DNA from: Zoroaster sp. YZ-2022
Lineage: Eukaryota; Echinodermata; Asteroidea; Forcipulatida; Zoroasteridae
Length of the DNA stretch: 64,000 bases
Direction: 5' to 3'
NCBI GenBank assembly: GCA_029582265.1
Contig: CM055828.1
Span: forward strand, 6,245,402-6,309,401
The notes beneath the pieces were generated by a model. The model was not told the origin of the DNA and made no database searches. It worked only from the letters and a program-made list of their open reading frames with translations. A program made the translations under genes and the position numbers. This document shows positions 20,956 to 32,230 of the stretch, one piece after another. Within the stretch, counting starts at the first letter, position 1, and each line of letters starts with the position of its first letter.

Positions 20956-22190
20956 AGAAATTTTTAGTATGTGAAAGGAGTTGTATGGTGTATTTTGAGT
21001 GTTACAAAGTTTGGAAAAATAATAGAAATATACCTTGAACAAGTTTTGGTTTATTTGAATTTGACAATTTTATGAGTTTTCTCTTTTGTTCCATCATTGA
21101 AAATGTTAGTTTTTAAACAATACAAAACCCGCACTCCAAAATGATAGAACTTGAATCTTTGATTAATGGTTATATAAGTATAAATGGATTCCAGCTTCAG
21201 CTAGCACTAAGATAATAATCTCTTTTTGGAAAGGCATGGTTCTGAAGAAGAAAAAAAAGCTGTGATTGCACTTGACATTTCAGACAATCAATAAATGTCA
21301 AATAATTTTTTTAAATCTTTTTATCACCTCTCAAAAAAAAGATGAAATAAAAAAATTCCATCTCCCACTTCCTCTTGATTGAAACCACTCCACTGATATG
21401 CCTTGACAGAATATTGGTGATAATCAAGTGGTTTCCTCCTGCCTGTAAACATTTTCCCTCCAAGATTCAATCAATTATCTTCAGTAGTGTCTAACAAGCT
21501 AGACACCTCAGAAAAGTGCCGAATTCTCCACCAGAAAAGCTTTTCAAACTGTACCGCCACTGACACCTTGCCAACAAACACGCTCTCTCTTTTTCCCCGC
21601 CCCGCACACACACAAATATAAATTGAAGCATGAAAGCGATATTCCGAGAAGATATTCCCAAACCTAGGAACGGGTCAGTTATCTAATCTTAAGTACCTTA
21701 GATGGTTAAAAGTGCGAGCCACACTCCATCATGCTTAATTTAACCTTCAAAGTGAAGCTGGAAAACAAATCTCCATATGGTTCAGTAAATGCTTTGGTGC
21801 ATAAATGAAGGATGGTTTATTTTTCGTTTTTTCAATATGTGGAGTGTGTTTTCAAGATTGAATTTGCGTTAACCTTGTCGGCCATAAGTAATTCACTGAG
21901 CGATAGATTGAGTTGCGATGTTTCTGCCGTTAAATTTCTGGGTCAGTGAATGGTAATTGAAGTAGTCAATATTAACCCGTATGACCGGTGTGTTTACTTG
22001 TCCGTGGTATCGATCCCATCATTGATCAGTCTCAAGATTCTCAGGCAGCAAACTTTATTTTGAGAATAGATTGATTTAAAAAGGGCAAAATATTTGTAGG
22101 ACTTTTTTTAAGGTACATCATTGGTAATTTACCTAATTACAAAATTACCAAATTATTATTAGAATACTAACTTGATGTAAAGTTGGTAAA
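20956..22190. other. Non-coding, mostly unique
   Basis: No supported gene. Near 22110-22190 there is a family D end-like piece (AAGGTACATCATTGGTAA, CTAATTACAAAATTACCAAA). Confidence 0.5.
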
Positions 22191-22540
22191 ATAATAATAA
22201 TAATAATGTGTGGACTTATATAGCGCATGTATCCACCAACTAAGTGGTGCTCAAGGCACATTATATTATTACCCCTGCTCATAAGGCTCATAAATCATTC
22301 CTGAAACCATCTCAGCTCCCTGGGGAGTATACAGCTCAATTGCTGCCATTACAGCGCATATAGGGCTAATCAACCAACTCTGCCCTCACAGGTACCCATT
22401 TAACCCCTGGGTGGAGAGAAGCAATTATGGTTAAGTGTCTTGCTCAAGGACACAAGTGTCATGGCCGGGATTCGAACCCACATTCTGCTGCTAACACCAG
22501 AACTTGAGTCCGGTAAGCTAGACCGCTCGGCCACGACACT
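22191..22540 (-). mobile_element. Full-length SINE with tRNA-Leu(CAA)-like head
   Basis: On the - strand the head (22456-22539, 84 nt) folds as a type II tRNA: 7-bp acceptor GTGTCGT/ATGACAC, D-arm GGCCGAGCGGTCTAGC, anticodon loop CTCAAGT (anticodon CAA, at 22504-22506), long variable arm, and B-box GGTTCGAATCC. A body follows with CCTTGAGCAAGACACTTAAC, ending TGCGCTATATAAGTCCACAC and an ATT tail. The attached body makes it a SINE rather than a tRNA gene. Confidence 0.9.
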
Positions 22541-22654
22541 CAGGAACACAGTGAAATAAGTTTTAAAAAATTACAGGTTGTTTTCCATAGACTAATCCAT
22601 CAACCAGTTTGCTGGGCATTGCCATAACTGCCGTGGTACCTACTGAAATAGTCT

Positions 22655-22825
22655 CTTTTGAGTAGTGAGGGTTCTGAGAAGAACCTTTGGTTAACTCGAT
22701 GTTTCAACCAGTATGCTCTGATCGTCTTCAGGTCAAAATATTGAGTTAACTAAAGGTTCTTCGTAGAACCCTCACTACTCAAAAGATTATTTCAATACAT
22801 GGTGTCACCGTAAATCTTACCATAT
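22655..22825. mobile_element. Short foldback element related to 1564-1804
   Basis: TCTTTTGAGTAGTGAGGGTT on the left is inverted as AACCCTCACTACTCAAAAGA on the right, with CTCTGATCGTC between and the shared tail ACATGGTGTCACCG. Confidence 0.78.
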
Positions 22826-22936
22826 CTATTCCTACCATGCATCATAGCCTTATGTCTTATTTGGTTTTCATACATATATCTCTTGATTCCGGATGCAGTT
22901 ACAGACTTTTTAACCAAAAGTGAATACAGGTTTTAA

Positions 22937-23180
22937 CCAGTTCGCGTCGGAGGCCGTGTATACACGCAATTTTTTTTTGCACCCTGGATCGGAGTGTGTC
23001 TAAACATGCCAAAGGAAACTCCAGAATATTGGTATGCATGCTAGGTTGAGCCTCCCGTGTACGGTGACATGCTCGGAAGATGTGGCCACCCGCTGTGGAA
23101 GCTTCCATTCACGGTGTGTGTGGGAAAAATAAACCCGCACAGGGGCCCCAAAAAACTTTTTTATTCCCGATGCGAACAGG
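22937..23180 (+). mobile_element. TTAA-flanked MITE family A, copy 3
   Basis: A 244-bp copy in the same orientation as 2908-3150. TTAA lies at 22933-22936 and 23181-23184. The right terminal repeat has one change (GAACAGG for GAACTGG). Confidence 0.9.
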
Positions 23181-23184
23181 TTAA

Positions 23185-23985
23185 TTAAGCACATGTGTTG
23201 TGTTTTTAATTTGACAAGGCTTTCACACATCAACCCAGACTTCACACAACACACAGTTGTGTGGTACTGGTTCTAAAATGTCATGCAGGGACATTAATAC
23301 TGATAAGTGAAGCACATTGTTCACCAGGGAATCTGTTCAAACTATCAATAAATCAGCAGTTATGCTTTGGGCAAGTTGTAAGGTGTCAGGAGACCATAAT
23401 CTGGTGAAAATCAAAATTCCTGAACCCTTTGCCATCGGGAATACTAAGTATTTAGGTTGTGGCCTCATTTTTTTTGTTTTGTCCTTGAGCAGATTTACTC
23501 AGACACCAAGAACAAAGCGAGAATAATTGTATTACAAGAAAATGGTCGAATCCGGGAACAGGAAATACATGCACCCCCGTTGTGTGTGAAATCAATTTAT
23601 TTTGATCGAAACCTACCACCAACCGAAAAAGTTTCATTTCAAATAAATTATCAATTAAGCTCTCGGATTTTCCACATGTGCAAAAATGTGGAGTGTTGTT
23701 TTAAAAAAAAAAATTTTTTTTTATGGTGGTATTATTCCTTAAGGGCTGGCTGGAATATTGAGTGTCTGGAAAAATACAGTTGTAGCACACTTTAAACCGC
23801 AATGGTTGTTTGAACAACTGTGTATGTACTAGTATTAGTTCAAGATTTGTGCTGCTGCTTTGTTTCAAACTTCATCATGTTTTCAAGCAGGTGTAGACGT
23901 GAGTACTTTTTACATTCTGTTGTGCATTCCCTAGTTGCATCAAAGACCAGACAACATCTCTGCCTGTTCATAGTTGAATATGGAT
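23185..23985. other. Non-coding, one weak splice-like segment
   Basis: At 23491-23541 a TTGTCCTTGAGCAG acceptor-like site opens a frame reading IYSDTKNKARIIVLQENG with no clear donor. I do not recognise it and do not call it an exon. Confidence 0.35.
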
Positions 23986-23989
23986 GTTG

Positions 23990-24159
23990 TGTGTGTGTGT
24001 GTGTGTGAACGTACACACCATTCGTTGTGGGGTCCAAAACACAATGGAACAATGGTACCCCACAAGGTAACTATAGAAAATCTTGTACCCCACAGGAGAA
24101 TTCTATAGAAAAGGGATAATAGAACGAACAAAGGAATACCCCACAAATCAATGTGCGTG

Positions 24160-24193
<34 letters not shown>

Positions 24194-24880
24194 CGTACAC
24201 ACCATTCGTTGTGGGGTCCAAAACACAATAGAACAATTGGACCCCACAAGGTAACTATAGAAAATCTTGTACCCCACAGGAGAATTATAAGGAAAAGGGA
24301 TAATAGAACGAACAAAGGAATACCCCACAAATCAATGTGCGTGAGGGTGTGTGTGTGTGTGTGTGTGTGTTCAAGCACTGGCCGCGTTATGGGGACAGAG
24401 AACAAAAGAGGGATCCGGAATTACTTAGCTGTGGGGACATTTTCATTGTCCCCACAACGTTTTTAATCCCCAAAATCCTTTGTATTTTGTCCCCACAACG
24501 CCCCGTGCGGGATTGTGTGAACGTACACACCATTCGTTGTGGGGTCCAAAACACAATAGAACAATTGGACCCCACAAGGTAACTATAGAAAATCTTGTAC
24601 CCCACAGGAGAATTATAAGGAAAAGGGATAATAGAACGAACAAAGGAATACCCCACAAATCAATGTGCGTGAGGGTGTGTGTGTGTGTGTGTGTGTGGGC
24701 GAGCACTGGCAAGGTTGTGGGGACAGATAACAAAAGGGACGGCAAGACCGCCGTATCTGTGGGGACATCTTCATGTCCCCATAACATTTTCGGCCGTTTT
24801 TTGTCCCCACAACTGTGTCTCACAGCATGTAAATGTCCCCACAATTACGGTGCGTGACTGTGTGTGTGTGTGTGTTTATA
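23990..24880. repeat. Compound GT-rich minisatellite of A and B modules
   Basis: Module A (about 155 bases; GAACGTACACACCATTCGTT to CAAATCAATGTGCGTGAGG) occurs three times (about 24008, 24188, 24518). Module B (about 150 bases; GTTGTGGGGACAGA-like start, TGTCCCCACAA repeats) occurs twice (about 24370, 24705). Modules are joined by (GT)n runs in the order A-A-B-A-B. GTGGGG and CCCCAC occur throughout. All open frames here are artefacts. Confidence 0.9.
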
Positions 24881-25970
24881 ATCACTACATTTCTATTTGA
24901 ATTGGTATGAATTGCTTTGAGATATTTCACCAAATAATTTGTTGTTAAACAGTACTTCAGGTGACATTATTTGACCGGCAAAATTAGGATTCAAACAGAT
25001 AAATGTTTCTGTTTAACAGATAAATGTCTCTGTCTAGTTTTAAATCCATATTTGAAAGTAGCCTCAGAGTTTATGCTTTATATTTTCGGTCGCTTTTTGG
25101 TAAAACTTGAAGCATAATTCATGTGATCAAAAATTGTACTTTATTTCAATGAATGTAAGAACGTTGAGTGGGTATTTCAGTTTAGGGCCTGTTTTCACTA
25201 CCTTGGGGAGAGGGGGGGGGGGGGGGGGTAGGGTAGCTTGATCCCAGCAAGCCAGCAAGGACATTTCCCTCATATAGGACTAGACCTTTCTATCAGTGCC
25301 CATCACTGCAATTGTTCCCCCCTAACCATAAGGATCTATATCAAATGAAGTGGTGAATGAGCCAAACTGCTTAATTGGAGAATGATGGTGATCCCTTACT
25401 ACAAATCCAGTAAACATCCCCATTAACCCTTCCACAAAACCCTGCAAAGTGTCCATTTTATGGGTTAGTTTGACACACCCCATTATAACACCACTGAACC
25501 CATAAAGCCAGTGGACACAGACAGATTTGTAAGAGGGTTGTCAATGGACAGAACTTAGAAAGTCAAGTAATGCATTATTTTTGGTTTGGGCCAATTTGAC
25601 CACAGCAACAAATATTCAAGTAAGATTTGTAGCTTTGCATGGTGAAAAGGACAAGTACATGTAAAGACTGTTTGAGGTGAAACCACGTGAAAAAACATTC
25701 TCTTTTGAGTAGTCATTAGTTCTGAAAAGAACTGTTGGTTAGAACTTGACGTTTCAATCATTATGCTCTAATCGTCTTCGGGAAAACAAGTATTCATTTG
25801 AAACTTTGAAACTCAAATCATAAACATGAGAAAGCCATTACAGGAAACAGCAACCATATTTTTCTTGGAGACTCTGGCTTTGACTAAAACATTAGATGAG
25901 CAGGGATAATATTTCAACAAACCGGATATTCAGCTTGCAGTTTTATTAACATAACTTAGCACTTGATGAT

Positions 25971-26015
<45 letters not shown>

Positions 26016-26500
26016 GATTTTTTACAATATTTGCCTTCATTGATCTGAACAATTTTTTTTATAACCTATTGTGAGATTGTTATTAGGTAAAGGTATCAGA
26101 AGTTAAAATTATTAAGGACCCCATTCTTAATTTTTATATATATTTTTTTTATAAAGAACTATCCTGGCATTATTTGGTCATGAGTTTTGACCCAGACAAT
26201 AAAATTTTATGCATTTCAGCAATTTTTGAAAAATAAATCCAATCACAGCATGGACAATGTGACTTTTAGATCACTGAGGTTTAAAACTGTCATTATTACT
26301 TATTTACCAATTTGTTTGGTATTTATTTTTGTTTTATTTGTTTGTTTTTGTCTGGGGTGGTTGGGGGGGGGGACTACAGTCCAAGCCCTTTGCATTTTCC
26401 TGTTTAGGTATCTGTGTCATTCACAGCATGCAAGCCCCAAGGTGTAATCTATTTGCTGTATCAGAAAATATATAACATATCACTGTAATTCAATTAGATG
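24881..26500. other. Non-coding, homopolymers and a foldback fragment
   Basis: Contains a run of 17 G (25212-25228), a run of 36 T (25973-26008) and a half foldback copy at about 25625-25785 (TTTGCATGGTGAAAAGGA to CTCTAATCGTCTTC). No gene is supported. Confidence 0.65.
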
Positions 26501-29500
26501 AAGTATCTCACGCAGACAAACAAAATGATTTGAACGTCTAATGTTTTCCACATGTCCATATATTGTATTACTATCATCATTGCCATCATCATCCTTGTAA
26601 TCATCCCATACACTTAACGGAGAATAGTTTCTATGAATTGAAAAACCACACCGTACCCTTGTCATCGCCTCACCCTGAAACCCAGCCACGAGCGGCCGAA
26701 GAGACAATCATATCGAAACACCAGATGTAATCGCGGCGATAGGTCCGCCGAAAGCGGGGCCATGCAGAGCTACTTTGGGAACAAGGAATGACTGAGATTG
26801 TAAGATTAGACCCGCCAGTATTCGAGGCGCTGGTCGTGTTGCTGTAGGTTCTCTCGCTTTCTTTGCTGAGATTTGTTACTCTGCAGGCCAGTCAATCTAG
26901 TTGATGACTTGTAGAAGAGGAAGATGGGCCTTTTTATAGGTAGGTGATAGTTGCTTGATTGGAATGCTTAAAAATTACATACATTCGGAGAAGTTTTCCT
27001 ACCATATCGGTAGATTGCATTAAATACATTATTTTGGTGAATGGTAACTGTTACACATACATGTAGATTGACCATAAGATATTTATGCAAGCTGTAAATA
27101 ACAGAGGAAACAGTTGATTAGACAGACAGACAGAAAGGGATGACAAACAATGATTTCATTTGGAAGCTTGATCAATAACAATTTCTTGACTTAAATACCA
27201 TGATTGGACAATTTGGAATCATCTTAAAACCCTGACCATGCTGAACACGCCAACGGAACGCAATAAACGTTAAATTCTGTTTGATCTTGAAAGTGAGCTG
27301 AGAACAAAAGCTCTCTAGCTCTTTCTGATGGATCATATTGCATTCAGCAGGATTCACACTCGGACAACTGATGGATGCTGTTTTCATTGAGCATGGTGTC
27401 CAGCGAGTTAATATTGAAAGAGGTTTTAAGGAATCCATTGAGTGAACATCACTGGTTTCATTATTTTTTATGAGAGAAATTACTTTTCATTGCTATTGGT
27501 ACTTGAAACGTGGAGTGGAACATCTGCAGTGGACGTTTTTGTTTTTATAAATACGTTTTAAGTTAGACCACCGACCCTTCGGTTAAACTTCATTTCAACT
27601 CATGATCCAGTTTGAAGTTCACCCTTATCTGTGATTTTGTTTTGCATATTGTCGGTCAACGCTACCCTTCTCAACCTGTGGAAGGATCTGAAACTTCCCT
27701 ACCCTCAACCTTGCCTCCAGCCCTCTTCGCTTCATTCAGTCACAAGGAAACCACAGCCAGTTTCGTGATGAATAAATAACGTAACATCCCCAGGAATTTA
27801 ATCAGGGATGTCACTTAGAATAGCACAGTTTTAGTAGATCTTTCCTAAGCTTAACCAAATGCAAATTCTCCAAATCGAACCTGGAATATCCGCTTTCCGT
27901 ACATGAAAAACAAAACAAAAAAAGGAGGGTGGGGGGAAAAAAGCTCAGAGCCGGCAGGGGATTTCAGGTATATGACAAAAATCAATTGAGAAGCAATCAA
28001 TGTAGAGGGATTTGTTCTTGTGCATTTGGACAGTTTTTACCCACGTTTGCTGATGATAAGAATTAGGTTGATGGTTTCCAAGCAACTGTAATGAAGGGAA
28101 TGGCAGGGTCAAAGCGGGTCAACGTGCTGCTCAGGCAATCTTTATTTAAAAAAAAATAATAATAAATAAATAATTGATGAACTAAATCAAGCAGATAAAA
28201 AAGATGTTATCTGTCACTGTAAGTATTGTCTGCCTTTTATTAGTGAAATGCAATAACCTGTTTTATAGAAAAAGACACATCTGTCAAAACAATGATCGCT
28301 TTATAGCCTGCTCTGATAGACAGTGATTTCTCTTCACAGTCTGATCTGCTGTTATTGCCACCTTATTTAAGATACATACCACCTACTGAATGTTATGTAC
28401 AGCCAGCTTCTGACGGTCAAAATGTGATATTAAGCGGGCGTTAAAACCTGTCTGTTGTGGCCACCTGTGCAGTGTGGCCATGTCGTATCTGTCCCTTGTG
28501 TGGCAATGTTTACATTGAGAGTCCTTGATGCATCCTACAACTGGTCCAGAATTATTCCAAGGGTAGTTAATTGACAAATTATTCAGTCTGAAGTGCTTTC
28601 ATCTTAGGAAAAAAAAGAGGAATTGATTTGCCGGACGGCAAAACACATTGAGAATTTGTAACAGTTTGTCGATGCTTTCTCAAAAACGTGAGCTTCTATT
28701 TGGATGAAACTTTCAAAGGTTAATGTTGAGATATATTTCTTGAAAATAAGAGGGTTCAAGTAAACGAACTGCACACAAATGCTGTAAATTCCCTTAAAAC
28801 GGGCACTCGCCTTCCCCTACCTGAACTTCCAGAATAATTAATAACCGGCAACAGCTCTGCATTTAAAATATTTATAAGTGTATAAGCAAATTATTGCAAA
28901 TCCTTTGCTGTTTCAGTTGTTCCATAATGTAATGAAATTATCCCTTCATGCATTTTTTCCACCCACTCCAATCTTCTCCGTTATATAATGAAATTCCAAA
29001 CACCAAGTGGTCAGTTAAGGGCTGTAATGAAAACTGTTTTGGTAGCCAAGTTTCTTCGTCCACCAACAGCTTCATCTGATGGTTTCCAAAAGGTGTTGAT
29101 CTTTCTTGCAATTCGTTGGACCATCTCCGGAGAATTCTGACACTTTTCTGCCTGGTGACTTTGAGAATATAGGCTATGTTGAACTCCCCAGTTGCTTACT
29201 GTGGAATATTCTAATTAGGATTCTAAATTAATGTTTGAGTTTTCTCAGCCTCCGTCTTGTCGGGGACTTATTAATAGTATGTCTGGAGGGGCTGGAGTGT
29301 CCGTGATCATTTCCACTCCGACTCCTTTGTGTCAGGATTGTTTCTGCAGTTGAATTCTTAATACAAGGATTTATTTTCCTTTATGGATGCGCAGTTAATA
29401 ATCCTCCGGTTCTGGTCTCAATTCATCTCGTGTTGTTAGCTTATCAAGCAAAGTAAATATTCATTATTGATGTTCATTAAACCCACATTCTCCTTAATAA

Positions 29501-32230
29501 TTTCCCCCCTTGGTTTCAACGATGGTCTGTCCCAAGCGAGGTAGATGCTCAGTCTTCATGCGCTGTGATGATTTTAAGAATTGGTCTGGGGAGGGTTTAA
29601 TGAATTCGTGAGGGGAGAGCTTCTGGTGTGGATTGCTTTAAAATATCAGTGAGAATACGTCAGACGTACAAGAAAGAGTATTTTAAATGGACTTCCTGTA
29701 TGTACCACATCAAACTGTGAATCTAACCCCAATTCTGAATGGTCCCACCCAAACACACACCTACTTGTGCGTTGAGATAATTATCCAATCCTTCAACCTT
29801 CGTGAAATGGGGAATTAGGTAGAGACACTACAATACAGGAATTCAACATCTAACATCAGAAGGACCAACAACAAAAATCCATACCGAGTAATCGGCCAAG
29901 TACAGGTCGGCAAAGTACAGTATGAATTGTCATCTTTAGAGATCAAGCAATGATTTGACGATTGTGTATAATGCAGCTCACTGGATCATGTTGAATTATG
30001 TCCCCAAAGCTAGCCAGTATTTTGGATAAAATTTCAAACGGATAAAAAGGCCATCTGTTTTATGTTACTGACGAGAGAGTGTTTGTTTTTTTGCCACAAT
30101 GTCATTCGGCTGAAATTTATGTAGAGTTTGAGCACTTAATGAAATGAAATCATAGCGGAAAGAAATATTTTAATTCAGCCATTGTGGAGACAAGGAGTTG
30201 ACAAGCTTGCGGAACCTTTTATATATCATGCTTCACATGAGGAGAAGCAAGGCACGTCTCAAGCTGTCGATGGGTTGGACTTTGCCCCAAGTAAATTATA
30301 ATTGTGCTGTGGACAAGTCGCATCCGAGCCACCCACCCTTGTGCAATGCCGTTTTGCTGAAAGACTAAGCGGTTCTCTTACGCGGTGGTTGTTTGCCAGG
30401 GAAACAGTGAAGTTTATAATGAACTGTTTGTCTCGGGCCTCATAGACAATCAAGCGATGTAATGAGGAGACTGTGACACGGCTCCTAATGTTATCTCGGC
30501 TGTGGGGATGTGTTGTTTTTACCCCGGCGATTGGATACCTTGAGTAAACAGAGTGGGTTGTTTCAGACATAGACCCGAGGGAGTGATCAGGACGGAGACT
30601 CGGTCAGAGTATCACCGCCTTCATCATCATCATCATCATCATCGCCGGTTGTTGAGATACCGTTTGAAGGAGGATATTACTCATGTGACTGTGTTATATC
30701 ATGTCCCGGCTACTAAATGCCGGACTTCTCTCATCAGTGTATTGACATCTTGGTTTCCTCATATCCACTCCATTCTCCAACGGCCCGATCGCCACTTCAT
30801 CTCGACCCTCTTCACCTATTTTATCAAAAGCAAGACATTTCATCCCTGAATACGTGGGATGCAAGATTATGTATGCTGTTTTATTCTACAAGTCGACTTT
30901 TCCTCTTGTAAAATTGTAATTTGCACTCATTAATCGATACAAAATAGCAGTCTTTATCTTTTTATTGCATCCTTGATGAGTGGACAAATCTGCAAAAATG
31001 CATTCCATCCATGATAAATCATTGTGGTGTATATAAAAGTGGTTATTATGTCTACTGTTGAATATCACTTTTATCAGATATCTTGATTGCGTGTGTCGTA
31101 TACACTTAACAGAATGAACGATGCCTTGCCCGGGTGAGTGCTCTAGTGGTCTGTAGAGATAATCTTCATTAGTCATAACCACTTCACACTCGGTGGAGTT
31201 GCTGGTCAGATGTTCTATTCTGCTGTCAGCCATTTTTCTCTCCCAAGGATTTTCCCAATCGGGACAAGGAATTTGATGATTATAGATTCATTTTAGGGAA
31301 TTAATTCAAAAGCATTGGTTTCATCTCTGCAAAATCACATTTCATCACGGCTTAATTTTCCCTGCCGTTTGGATGAAAACACATTCTCAAGAAGGAGAAA
31401 TTTGTTTTAATAAGGGAAAGAGCCTTGAAAGGGATTTAATCACAAGCGATGACCTGATTGACATTTCCAGCCCACCGTGCGGAAATGTTCTTTTTGGTCT
31501 CAGTGAAAAAGATAGAACTAGACAAGCAAGATACTGGATGCTGTTTAGTTTAGACATTTGTAAAAGCCAAAGTTGGATTTTGACTATTGAACAAAAAAGC
31601 TTGGGAGAAACTATCTTGACAACAGGTGGTCGGCGTGGCAATTTGCCAACATTAATCTCGATATCGTTACCATGTCAACGCTGCTGGACTAAAAATAAAA
31701 TAAAAGGGACGTCAAAGTTACATCAGCACATCGTACTTTGACCAACACGACATTGTATGTTGAAGTACTTGCTCACCCCACATCGGGAAACCACTGTTTG
31801 CAAACCTTGTTCCTCCGAGGTTCAGTCGAGAAGATCTCTCGCAACAAAAACATTTTCCTTGATTGTCGTCTGAAGCAGCGAATAGTTTTTTGTTTTTGTT
31901 TTTCTTTTGGAGATGGCTTGTGCAACTATCAATCGTTGGGAACGGCGCCAGAAATATCGGTCTTGCCCGTTTCCGTTTGAGGTACGTATTATCTTTGTCA
32001 ATAACTATATTCAGTTTCTGTAATAGAATGTGCTAGACTGTGCTTCAGCGATCTTGCCCTCATAAAAACAAACTTATCAATTAAAAAAAAAAAAAAATTA
32101 TGATAAATTAAAAAGGCTATTATATTTCAAGCTTTTGCAATAGTAATCCAAACAGTATGTTTTGAAATTGCAATTCAATAGAAAAAAATCTAGTTCAGCT
32201 TTTGTGTTTGGATTTCTGTCAATTTAAATT
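26500..32230. other. Repeat-poor intron block
   Basis: About 5.7 kb in which I find none of the repeat families present elsewhere in the window. Several frames of 80-120 codons occur on both strands (for example 31373-31741 + and 30886-31233 -) but none has a recognisable domain. The possible exon at 31913-31981 is listed separately. Confidence 0.4.
31913..31981 (+). CDS. Possible alternative first exon in the long NAV intron (weak)
   Basis: An ATG in fair context (GGAGATGG) opens 23 codons (MACATINRWERRQKYRS, then CPFPFE) that run straight into a strong donor GAG|GTACGT in phase 0. Phase 0 is also the phase of the NAV junction spanning this intron, so a transcript starting here could splice to the next, unseen NAV exon and encode a short isoform. 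Internal promoters are known for NAV genes. The peptide is not recognised. A TATA-like ATAAAAGGG lies about 205 bases upstream. The surrounding kilobases are free of obvious repeats. Confidence 0.22.

Noticed and set aside
22456..22539. Functional tRNA-Leu(CAA) gene on the - strand
   Set aside because: It folds well, but a typical SINE body and ATT tail follow directly and there is no pol III T-run terminator after the tRNA-like part.
23491..23541. IYSDTKNKARIIVLQENG segment after an acceptor-like site
   Set aside because: No donor follows in a suitable place, and there is no similarity to NAV or any family I know.
24071..24857. Several 80-130 codon frames on both strands
   Set aside because: They are translations of the GT-rich compound minisatellite.
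30886..31233. 115-codon - strand frame starting MADSRIEHLTSNSTE in good start context
   Set aside because: No homology recognised and no strong donor. It cannot belong with the antisense exon at 39920-40068, which lies upstream of it.
31373..31741. 122-codon frame in the repeat-poor block
   Set aside because: No recognisable domain and no clear splice sites; the length is possible by chance in 64 kb.
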